Below, one piece after another: positions 22,969 to 30,430 of a stretch of 44,131 nucleotides of DNA. A program made the position numbers and the translations under genes. The stretch comes from Paraplanobispora takensis. GTDB taxonomy: Bacteria; Actinomycetota; Actinomycetes; Streptosporangiales; Streptosporangiaceae. The notes under the pieces were generated by a model. The model made no database searches. It saw nothing but the letters and a program-made list of their open reading frames with translations, and was not told where the DNA came from. The first letter of the stretch is position 1; the number at the start of each line of letters is the position of its first letter. The stretch lies in NCBI RefSeq assembly GCF_016863195.1, contig NZ_BOOK01000060.1:1-44131 (forward strand). The letters are read 5' to 3'.

Positions 22969-24327
22969 TCAAAGAAGCGTGAGCGCCTTGGCCAGGCCCG
23001 GATCGCGCCCGGTGGCCAGGTCGAGGGCGGTCATGGGGGCGTAGTGGTCGACCGGTACGCCGATCGTGTCGATGATTTCGCGGGCCGGGCCCAGGTGGCG
23101 GACCTTGGGCAGGATCAGGACGCTGCCGTCGTCGAGGAGGTATCCCTCGCCGGGGCCGGAGACGGCCCCGGCCGTGCGGGTCCCCACCAGGGTGCCCAGA
23201 CCGTTGCCCTTGACCGCCGCGCTGAAGTCATCGCAGGCCGAGGCACACGCGCGGTCGGTCAGGACGACCAGGCGCGAGCCGAGCAGGCGGACGCTGTCGT
23301 CGGTCCGGTTGGGCACACACTCGCCCTTGAGCGGGCAGAAGTAGCTGGTGACCTTGCCGTGCGCGAACGCGCCGAGCAACCGGGTCACCTCACGAGGTGA
23401 CCCGCCGCCGTTGCCGCGCAGGTCGAGGACCACCGCCTCCGGCCTGCCCTGCAGCTTGGCGATGACCTGGTCAGCGGCGCCTTCGTAGAATCCGGGCAGC
23501 TGGACGTAGACGGCACCGCCGGGCAGCGTCTTCGACGTCACCTTCGGGGGCTGCCGGGTGATGGGGCCCTGCCTGATCTCGACGGTGCGAGTCCGTCCCG
23601 TCGTGGGGCGCTTGAGCGTGAGCCGTACCGGGTCAGCGGCGAAGAGGTCGATGATGTTGTGGTTGACGCTGTCCCCGATGAACGCCGGCACGCCGTTGAC
23701 CTTGACCATGATGTCGCCGGGCCGGATGTCGGCCTTGGCGGCGGGGCTGCCGGCCAGGACCTTGGTGATGAACAGCGGCGGCCGGGCCGCCGGGTCGAAC
23801 TGCGGGCCCTGCTGGGCCGACACGCCTGCGATGCCTGTCCCGACCGGCCCGCCTTGCGGTGGCGGGGTCGGCCTGACCCAGCGGGCGTGGTTGTCGTGCA
23901 GTCCGGCGACCATGCCGGTGATCGCGGCGCGCAACGCGGCGGGATCACCGGTGCCCAGGACCTTCGCGAAGGCGGCCCAGTCGGTGTCGCGGTTGCCGGT
24001 CAGGGCGGGCAGCCGGAGGTCGGCCCGGTCGGCGCCGCGCCGGATCAAATCCTGGGTGTAGGCGGCCAGGGCGCTCTTCAGCAGCGCCCTGGAATCCATG
24101 ACCGGGCCGCTGTAGTAGTGCTCCAGTACGCACAGGTACGCCTGCCGGAGCGTGTTCACCGAGGTCGGCGGCACCGATTGCGGCGGTGGCCCGGTGATGG
24201 CGGCGCAATCGGTGCCGGGGGTGGAGACCGGCTGGGGGGTCGGGGCGGATGCAGCTGCGGACATGGAGATGGAGCAGGCCGCCGCCAACACGGCGGCGCA
24301 GAGGGTTCTGATCATGGCCGCCAGCAT
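22969..24327 (-). CDS. S41-family (C-terminal processing) peptidase, exported
   Basis: This 452-aa protein has an N-terminal signal peptide (about residues 1-27), a helical N-terminal part, a PDZ domain around 160-252 (LFITKVLAGSPAAKADIRPGD, MVKVNGVPA), and the S41 catalytic core: LDLRGNGGGS (301-310) and the nucleophile Ser 363 in DRACASACDDFS. CTP-like peptidases cut exported proteins near their C-terminus. The start could also be ATG at 24315; neither has a good Shine-Dalgarno. Its stop abuts a barstar remnant on the same strand. No substrate gene is obvious. Confidence 0.85.
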   Translation of the reverse strand: MLAAMIRTLCAAVLAAACSISMSAAASAPTPQPVSTPGTDCAAITGPPPQSVPPTSVNTLRQAYLCVLEHYYSGPVMDSRALLKSALAAYTQDLIRRGADRADLRLPALTGNRDTDWAAFAKVLGTGDPAALRAAITGMVAGLHDNHARWVRPTPPPQGGPVGTGIAGVSAQQGPQFDPAARPPLFITKVLAGSPAAKADIRPGDIMVKVNGVPAFIGDSVNHNIIDLFAADPVRLTLKRPTTGRTRTVEIRQGPITRQPPKVTSKTLPGGAVYVQLPGFYEGAADQVIAKLQGRPEAVVLDLRGNGGGSPREVTRLLGAFAHGKVTSYFCPLKGECVPNRTDDSVRLLGSRLVVLTDRACASACDDFSAAVKGNGLGTLVGTRTAGAVSGPGEGYLLDDGSVLILPKVRHLGPAREIIDTIGVPVDHYAPMTALDLATGRDPGLAKALTLL

Positions 24328-24535
24328 GGCCGGGGGCCGGTTACACGGCGGTTACCGCCATTGGTGCAGGAACGTCGGCATGCGGGTTCTGGTGGTTGAA
24401 GGCGAACGCAATCTGGCCGTTCCCGCACGGTACCGGCCCGTAGAGCAGGGCGGGAGTCCTGCTCCGCCGTACCCGATCCGCCGTGCCGTACGTTCTCGCT
24501 CCAGTGTTCCCCACGGGCCGTCTCCGGACTGGCCG
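24328..24535. other. Intergenic stretch upstream of the S41 gene
   Basis: This region of about 200 bp should hold the S41 promoter (minus strand). The open frames crossing it look like shadows and I recognise no motif. Confidence 0.35.
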
Positions 24536-24927
24536 TCAGGCCGGTCGGTACCGTTTGAGGATGGCGGCCTGTATCTTGAGGAGCCTGCCGAATCCGTAGC
24601 TCAGAACGGCAGAGATGATGCCGCTCACGAGCACGGCGACCGCCATCGGCCACAGGTTGATGTCCTGGCCATAGAGCCGGTCCTCGCTCTGCATGCCGAT
24701 GATGAGAAGGCGATAGCGGAAATCAGGCCGAGGACCAGGCCGAGTGCCTCCAGCACCGTGCCGAATGCGTGGCCTCGCGCCGGCGTCACGTACTCGATCT
24801 GTTCCGGTGGTGCCGGGATGCCGGTGCCCGGTTGCCAGCCTGTCTGGTGATGGGGTGGTCGTGCTGCGGGCTCCGGCCAGCCCCTTCCGGGTGCAGGTTG
24901 ACCCTCTTCGGGCTGTTCAGCGCTCAT
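24536..24927 (-). pseudogene. Frameshifted small membrane protein gene
   Basis: The frame begins at ATG 24927 after GGGGGA, with a Pro/Gln-rich N-terminus (MSAEQPEEGQPAP) and a hydrophobic helix (TVLEALGLVLGLISAIAF). It then shifts near 24705. In the second frame it continues as IIGMQSEDRLYGQDINLWP, MAVAVLVSGIISAVLSYGFG and RLLKIQAAILKRYRPA to a stop at 24536. Joined, this would be a protein of about 130 aa with two helices. A single missing base explains the break; a sequencing error is possible. Function unknown. Confidence 0.6.
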
Positions 24928-25368
24928 GTGTCCCCCGATCATGATGCGTACACGGCAATGACAGGAAACCGGCCTGGCCGGGTATGGCCACCCATTTCAC
25001 CCAGTCTGTCACCCTCCGTCGCCGACTCCTCGCAGGGAAACCGGGCGAGCAGGCCGCGGATCTTGCGTGTGCCGGCCCGGTGATCTCCTCGGGAAGGGGG
25101 GCGGCCCTGCCCGGCGCGGGAATCGCCTCCGCCCTGCAGGGGTGGTCTGCGCCGACAGGAGCCACCGCTTCTCCGGTTCACCGCCTTGAGGTCCGGATCC
25201 GGCCGATCCGGCGGCGTCCAGGTCGGCCATGACCCGCCACAGCGGCTCCGCCGGCAGGCCCGTGGACGGCTGCCTGCGCGAGGGGTGCGCAGGCGGTTGG
25301 ATGCCGACGAATTCGAAGGAGCGGGCGAAGCCGGCGATGCCCCGTACGACACCGGTGACCGATCAAGG
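24928..25368. other. Degenerate stretch, no gene recognised
   Basis: About 440 bp with overlapping open frames on both strands but no start, domain or motif I can support. One minus-strand frame (GIAGFARSFEFVG, LWRVMADLDAAG) looks faintly protein-like and may be debris of a lost gene. Confidence 0.4.
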
Positions 25369-25836
25369 TCAGCAGTGGAAGCTCCCGTCGAACGAGTAGT
25401 GGTAGTACTTCCGATCCTTTAGCGGGGTGACCGCACCGAACTGGTTGTTGCACCCGACCGTGACCGTGCTTTCGGCGAGGAGGTCATCACCGGAAGTGTC
25501 ATCCTCCCATACCTGGATCGTTATTCTACTGCCCACCTCATAGGTGAGGGGATAGGAAGACCGGAGGTCGACTATTCCACCCTCGTCGGATTCGTTGACG
25601 TCGACCGTGCCGTCGGTCGGGGCATAACGCCGAGAGGATCCATTCTGCACGACCTTGATGAAGACCTCGTCGCCGTTGCTCCAGGTCCCCTCCTCATCCA
25701 CGTCGTGGACATACAGGGTGAGGCCGAATCCGAGCTGGGGTGCGGCGGCGCTCGCCGAGGTCGCGCCGGCAAGAACCAGCGACCCGACAAGGCCCGCCAG
25801 GGACAGAAGAGTTCCAGGCTTAGAACGTACGAGCAC
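25369..25836 (-). CDS. Small secreted protein, unknown function
   Basis: This 155-aa protein has a Sec signal peptide (LLSLAGLVGSLVLAGATSASA, mature from about residue 32). An acidic beta-rich domain follows: LTLYVHDVDEEGTWSNGDE, ITIQVWEDDTSGDDLLAEST. This pattern resembles a C2-like sandwich, but that is only an impression. Two Cys (in TVGCNNQ and the C-terminal residue) could form a disulfide. GTG at 25836 is chosen because AAGGGGA lies just before it; the frame opens 12 codons earlier. The gene region is less GC-rich than its neighbours, which fits later acquisition. Confidence 0.7.
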   Translation of the reverse strand: MLVRSKPGTLLSLAGLVGSLVLAGATSASAAAPQLGFGLTLYVHDVDEEGTWSNGDEVFIKVVQNGSSRRYAPTDGTVDVNESDEGGIVDLRSSYPLTYEVGSRITIQVWEDDTSGDDLLAESTVTVGCNNQFGAVTPLKDRKYYHYSFDGSFHC

Positions 25837-25905
25837 GCTTTCCCCTTTTCTCGTTCGATCGGTCGCGATCAAGATTTCCGCATTTCCCTTGGAGGAGACT
25901 TGCGG

Positions 25906-26619
25906 ATGACTTGGATTGGTCCGGCGGAGAATCGGCCTTCAGGAAATCCCGAATTTCGGAAGAAAGAATTCTGCTGTACCGGGCAGCCACCGGTCTCGGC
26001 CTCGACAAGGCGCTGCCCGGTCGCTGCCGAGGACGCCGACGCGCCGACCGCGAAAATCGCCGGACAAGGCCGGTGGAAGCCCACCTCCCCCGCGGTCAAC
26101 GACTATGTGCGCAGCGCCGAGGCCCGGCGCGACAATCCCATGGGCCGGGCCGGATTCTCACGTCTGTTCGGACTTTGGCTCGTCTACCCGCCGGCACAGG
26201 ACGGTTTCGCCGACGGCTGGCAGCATCGGGCCGCCCGGCTGACCGAGATGTTCCGACAGACCTACGCCGAGGCGCGCACCGAGGAGTTCGACTGGAAAGT
26301 CGAGCCGGACGGGGACTGGTCGATGATCGGCAGTCTCGTCGTGTTCGCGTTCAGCGAGAACGGTGATGCCCTGCTGTGGGACACCAGGGGGCGGGTCAAC
26401 GGCGAGTTCGACGTCTACTGCAGCGCCCGGCTCGACTCGCTGCACCGGCTCGGCGCCTCCCTGGATGAGGCCCTTCCCCGGCTGCGTGAGCTGAGTCAGC
26501 CATTCGCCGACCGCGCGGCGGCAGACGTCGAATGTCTGACGCCTGCCCTGCCGTGCGACGCCCCGCCTTTGAACACCGCTGCCTTCGGGGCGAATGTTGC
26601 CGGCTGCGACACTGGATGA
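25906..26619 (+). CDS. Hypothetical protein with SUKH/SMI1-like C-terminal part
   Basis: This 237-aa frame starts at ATG after GGAGGAG (spacing 9). The N-terminal 60 residues are not informative. From about residue 80 the sequence is clearly protein-like: SRLFGLWLVYPPAQDGFADG, FDWKVEPDGDWSMIGSLVVF, AFSENGDALLWDTRGRVNGE, DSLHRLGASLDEALPRLR. The NGDALLW-type segment followed by a terminal helix recalls SMI1/KNR4 (SUKH) proteins, which are often immunity proteins of polymorphic toxins. The match is by eye and weak. The last 25 residues run into IS701 debris, so the original C-terminus may have been replaced. Confidence 0.5.
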   Translation: MTWIGPAENRPSGNPEFRKKEFCCTGQPPVSASTRRCPVAAEDADAPTAKIAGQGRWKPTSPAVNDYVRSAEARRDNPMGRAGFSRLFGLWLVYPPAQDGFADGWQHRAARLTEMFRQTYAEARTEEFDWKVEPDGDWSMIGSLVVFAFSENGDALLWDTRGRVNGEFDVYCSARLDSLHRLGASLDEALPRLRELSQPFADRAAADVECLTPALPCDAPPLNTAAFGANVAGCDTG

Positions 26620-26624
26620 TCGCT

Positions 26625-27090
26625 ACATCCACTGACAGCGGGCCCGCATCCCCTCCGAGGTCGGGCACCGGCCCGAATGGCAGCTGGTCTTGGACATGCT
26701 CGATGAGCTGCGGGGCTGGGGACCGATCCCGCCCCTGGTGGTGATCGACGGGGGCTACAGCCAAGACGCAGCGTTCCGACTGGGCCTGGAAGATCGCACC
26801 ATTGTTCACCTGGCGGTATCCGCTCCGACACCGCGGTGCTGCCCGGGGCGGCCCGGCGCATCAACGTGCCGTGGACGGGCCCCGGGCGACCACCGCTCGT
26901 GCGCTATCGCGACCCACCGGTCTCGGTCGCGCAGATCATTACTGAAGCCGGACGCGCTACCCGGCGCCGGGTGCTCTGGCACACCGGGTCCAAGGGCCCG
27001 CTGTCGGCCTCCTGCTTCGTCGCGCTGTTCGATTTGGGCGCGCAGTCGGAGCCCGGGATGTTGACCCTGCGACTGGACTGTCCCATGATC
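26625..27090 (+). pseudogene. IS701-family transposase remnant
   Basis: Two frames carry pieces of an IS701-type DDE transposase. The first reads IPSEVGHRPEWQLVLDMLDE and VVIDGGYSQDAAFRLGLEDR, the latter with a catalytic-type Asp. After a frameshift near 26820 come RRINVPWTGPGRPPLVRYRD, ITEAGRATRRRVLWHTGSKG and SASCFVALF. The N- and C-terminal parts are missing, and no start is available. It is an inactive insertion-sequence scar lying between the SUKH-like gene and the first LRR gene. Confidence 0.75.
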
Positions 27091-27214
27091 TGCAACCCGT
27101 TTCCAAGTGCTGATCATTAGGGTCACCGCCGGCCCTGGGACCGAAGGGCGGGCGGACCGGCGTACCCGTGCCGGATCCGGGCTGTGGGCAACGATGCGGA
27201 CTACGGAGGCCCCG

Positions 27215-28069
27215 ATGAAGCCGCAAAACGGTCAGGAGATCGCCGCTGAGCGAATCGACAGGTGTCTGCACGACGGAATGACCAGCCTTGATCTGTCCGG
27301 ACTTTTCCTGTCCTCGGTGCCCGAATCGCTCAGGGCTCTGACCCACCTCACCGCACTCGATCTGAGCGGGAACGTGCTGGCCGGCCTGCCCGGGTGGTTC
27401 GAGGATCTCACCGCTCTGACGCGATTGGACCTGAGCCGCAACGAGCTGACCGCTCTGCCTGAGTCGTTCGGCGGTCTCACCGCTCTCACCGAACTCAGGC
27501 TGGGCTACAACAGGCTCACCGTCGTCCCCGAAGGGCTGGGAAGCCTTCCCGCTCTCACCGTACTGGACCTGAGGAGCAACCGGTTGACCACTCTCCCCGA
27601 ATCGCCGGGAGAGTTCCCCGCCCTCACCGTGCTGGACCTGAGCGGCAATCGATTGGCTGATCTGCCCGAGCCGTGGACGGGCCTGTCTGCTCTCACCGTG
27701 CTGGACCTGAGCTACAACCGGCGGCTGACCGCCCTCCCGCCGCTGGACGGCCTCACCGCTCTGCGCTGGCTCAATCTGAGCTCCAACCGGTTCACCGTTC
27801 TCCCCGAGGGACTGACGACCCTTCCCGCTCTCGCCGTGCTGGACTTGAGCCACAACAAGCTGGTCACCTTCCCTGAGTCGCTGCGGACCCTCACCACTTT
27901 GACCACACTCGACCTGTGCCATATCGGACTGACCGCCCTCCCTGAATCGTCGGAGGGCTTTTCCGCGCTCACCGAACTCGACATACGTGGTAACCGGTTG
28001 ACCGCTCTGCCTACCTGGCGAAGGGATATTCGCGTCGAAACCAACTTCGGGTCCCACTATCCCTTCTGA
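27215..28069 (+). CDS. Leucine-rich-repeat protein (11 repeats)
   Basis: This 284-aa protein has a short N-terminal helix (GQEIAAERIDRCLHDG) and then about eleven 23-residue leucine-rich repeats of the type L-x-x-L-x-x-L-D-L-S-x-N-x-L-x-x-L-P-E. There is no signal peptide or membrane segment. It looks like a cytoplasmic protein-binding solenoid. GGAGG lies 5 bp before the chosen ATG; an upstream in-frame ATG at 27194 is less likely. A paralogue with fifteen repeats lies at 32741, and both share the N-terminal helix and the first repeat pattern. Partner unknown. Confidence 0.85.
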   Translation: MKPQNGQEIAAERIDRCLHDGMTSLDLSGLFLSSVPESLRALTHLTALDLSGNVLAGLPGWFEDLTALTRLDLSRNELTALPESFGGLTALTELRLGYNRLTVVPEGLGSLPALTVLDLRSNRLTTLPESPGEFPALTVLDLSGNRLADLPEPWTGLSALTVLDLSYNRRLTALPPLDGLTALRWLNLSSNRFTVLPEGLTTLPALAVLDLSHNKLVTFPESLRTLTTLTTLDLCHIGLTALPESSEGFSALTELDIRGNRLTALPTWRRDIRVETNFGSHYPF

Positions 28070-28155
28070 GGCCGGAACCCCTACCTGGGCTGCCGCAGCC
28101 TTGGTATGGCGAGCTGCCGCACCGGACGCCGCCGGACAACCGCCCCCGCTACGTC

Positions 28156-28953
28156 CTAGTGCTCCGGCTCCCAGGCGCGGAGCAGGTCGAGCAGCCCCGC
28201 GTCTCCGTCAACGTGCAAGGAGTCGGCCGGGATACGGTCGTACAAGTAGAGGACCAGCTCACTGGCCGTGCCATGGATGGAGGCACCGGCTGCGTCGGAG
28301 TCCTCGCCGGTCGCGGCAGTGGGCGCGGGGATGCGGGTGGAGCGTGCGCCGTCGCCGTCGACCGTGAGGCGCCAGGAGCGGCCCTCGGCGGTGTGGAAGT
28401 CGAAGGCCGTGGGCTTGTGCGGCCAGGCGCTGGGCGTGGCGACGCAGGTGAACAGGAACTCCTCGACACCGTCGAGGGCGATCTCGGCCCGCAGCGGCTG
28501 CGGGGCGCCCCCGGTGAGCTGGGCGTCGTAGGTGTGCACCGCGCTCTCCTGGACCCGGTGCCGGGCGACTCCGCCAGAGGTCCGCGGCGTCTGCAGGGCA
28601 CTCCACCACGCCCAGCAGCCGGCGTCCGGGCCCGCCTCCCGCAGAGCGCTCAGCAGAAGCTGCGTCGAGGCGGCCAGCCAGGCCAGCAGGGCCTCACGCT
28701 CCCGCGGCACTTCCAAAGCGGCGCGCGCAGCGGCGGCCTCGGCCGGGGGAGCGTCGGCAGGCCCCGCGCCGACGATGGCGGCCCAGAAGCGGTCTCCCCC
28801 ACCCAGGTGCTTCACCAGATCGAACAGCGTCCACTCGGGACAGGTCGGCACCTGTGCGTCGAGACTGGGCGCCGCGGCGACAGCGGAACGGAAGGCGGCC
28901 GACCGTTCGTCGATCAGTTGCAGCAGGTCAGGGAACTCAAGATTCTTTTCCAC
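28156..28953 (-). CDS. Maleylpyruvate isomerase-family mycothiol-dependent enzyme
   Basis: This 265-aa protein has a DinB-like four-helix metal-binding domain (residues about 10-150) and a C-terminal MDMPI-type domain. The likely metal triad is His 49 (LVKHLGG), Glu 136 and His 140 (RVQESAVHTYDAQ). CPEWTLFDLVKHLGG is the family signature. These enzymes use mycothiol, the actinobacterial thiol, in isomerisation or detoxification; the substrate here is unknown. It starts with GTG after a weak purine tract. It is convergent with the first LRR gene. Confidence 0.88.
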   Translation of the reverse strand: MEKNLEFPDLLQLIDERSAAFRSAVAAAPSLDAQVPTCPEWTLFDLVKHLGGGDRFWAAIVGAGPADAPPAEAAAARAALEVPREREALLAWLAASTQLLLSALREAGPDAGCWAWWSALQTPRTSGGVARHRVQESAVHTYDAQLTGGAPQPLRAEIALDGVEEFLFTCVATPSAWPHKPTAFDFHTAEGRSWRLTVDGDGARSTRIPAPTAATGEDSDAAGASIHGTASELVLYLYDRIPADSLHVDGDAGLLDLLRAWEPEH

Positions 28954-29347
28954 CCCGAATGTCTATCACCGTGTTCCGGTGATCGGACAGCGATTTTCAC
29001 CGTCGCCGCCGGTTGGCCATTGCGGACGTCGTCCTCGCCTCCCACCGCCCGGGGGACAAGCTGCGCGCTACTGCGAGGACGCTGGTGGCGGCGGTACGCC
29101 CGGCGTCGTGCCTGTGAGTGCTCCGGCCTCGCCGTGCTGGAGACCGCGGTCGCCGACGGCCCGTCAGGAGCCGGACGGCAGAGGAGGACGGACCCTGAAA
29201 GCCGCAGCGGGTGATCCCCCTTCCCGAGCCGGGTGCGGGCGTCCTGTACGGGATCTGGGACGGGTGCGCCTTCGATGGAAGACTGCACGCATGCGCTCGA
29301 CCATGGTCGCCATCCTCGTGTGGATGGTGCTGCGTCGCCGGAGGGGG
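28954..29347. other. Intergenic stretch with the divergent promoter region
   Basis: Nearly 400 bp between the GTG of the mycothiol enzyme and the next plus-strand gene. It should hold both promoters. Short frames (e.g. NRRLAIADVVLASHRPGDKL) are interrupted by stops and could be gene debris. I see no clear operator or repeat. An alternative start of the following gene lies at 29291. Confidence 0.4.
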
Positions 29348-30286
29348 ATGCGGCCCACGGGCCCTGATTCAGCGGCACGACACGAACGCGCACGGGAAGG
29401 TGAACGGCCAGGACAGTGGCGGCCGGGCCATCACACCGGTTCCGCCGATCCCACGCGGCGCCCCGCCGATGTCGAGCCTCCGCCCGCACCGGTCTCTTCC
29501 CCGCCGGCGGGTCCGAGTAGACCGCGGATAGCGGGCCGCCTGGTGGCCTTCGTCCTGTTCACGCTCGCGGCCGGTGGTTTCGGGTGGCTGGCGTCGCCCA
29601 TCATCCCCGACCCCGATTACACGGGGGACATCGGCTTCACCATCGAGTCCGACGCGAAACCCAGGTCACTCAAGATCACGGTGAGTATGGGAGCGGCCTG
29701 GGTGAATCTCCGAGTCGTTCTCGACTTCCCCGTGCCGACCGCCTACTGCGTTCCCGTCACGGTCGTGCTCAGAGGGGACGCCCGGCTCGACGACATCGGC
29801 ACCCCCTACCCGTGGAGCACCCTGATCGACCGAGTCGAGGAGCGGGGTGACGACCAGTACATCATCGGCTCGGTGTGCTCGAACGTGGGCTATGTGATGG
29901 ACTTCGGAGGGCGGCCGCACAAGCGTGCGGTGCGATCCAACTACCAGGTGACCGTGGTCGAGGGCCCTGCCGTCCATTGGGGCAGGTACCTGCCTGGCAC
30001 CGAGGGCAGCGTGGAATGGATGTTCCTGGAACTCGCGGACGCCCGGCCCAGCGCATACAAGGTCGAGACCGCCTCGGTCGGTTTCGTGCCGTCCGAGCTG
30101 GTGTGGCGAAGCAGCGAACAGAGGGATACACCGCGCCCGTTCGCCACGCTCACCGATATCGCCGGAGACGAATGGGGCGACCGGCTCTTCTTCATCGCCG
30201 GAATCGTCGGCGGCCTGGCGGTGTCCATCCTGATCTCCGCCGTCGACCGCCGGGCGGACGCCCCCGCGACCGGAGGTCAGGCGTAG
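29348..30286 (+). CDS. Bitopic membrane protein, unknown function
   Basis: This 312-aa protein has a Pro- and charge-rich cytoplasmic N-terminus (about 60 residues), a helix (RLVAFVLFTLAAGGFGWLAS), a beta-rich domain of about 200 residues with two Cys (YCVPV, SVCSNVG), and a C-terminal helix (FFIAGIVGGLAVSILISAV). The middle part is probably outside the cell. No known family recognised. GGAGG is 3 bp before ATG 29348; ATG 29291 in the same frame is the alternative. Confidence 0.65.
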   Translation: MRPTGPDSAARHERAREGERPGQWRPGHHTGSADPTRRPADVEPPPAPVSSPPAGPSRPRIAGRLVAFVLFTLAAGGFGWLASPIIPDPDYTGDIGFTIESDAKPRSLKITVSMGAAWVNLRVVLDFPVPTAYCVPVTVVLRGDARLDDIGTPYPWSTLIDRVEERGDDQYIIGSVCSNVGYVMDFGGRPHKRAVRSNYQVTVVEGPAVHWGRYLPGTEGSVEWMFLELADARPSAYKVETASVGFVPSELVWRSSEQRDTPRPFATLTDIAGDEWGDRLFFIAGIVGGLAVSILISAVDRRADAPATGGQA

Positions 30287-30430
30287 AGGGCACCGGTGTG
30301 ATCTGTCCAGTTCTTGCAGTGGAAGACGAGGGTGCCGAGCTGCTCGCTTGGCGCGCGGGCCTCAAGGCGGTGACCGGCCTCGAGTTCCTGCTGCCTCCCA
30401 GCGATCCGGAACCCTCCCGGTGAGAACCGA
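30287..30430. other. Short gap with an unsupported 41-codon frame
   Basis: A GTG-initiated frame (30298-30423) ends with GLEFLLPPSDPEPSR. It has no Shine-Dalgarno and no recognisable relatives, so it is noted only. It lies between a plus-strand gene and the end of a minus-strand gene. Confidence 0.25.

Noticed and set aside
30298-30423. A 41-codon GTG-started frame
   Set aside because: No Shine-Dalgarno, no known relatives; too short to separate from chance in GC-rich DNA.
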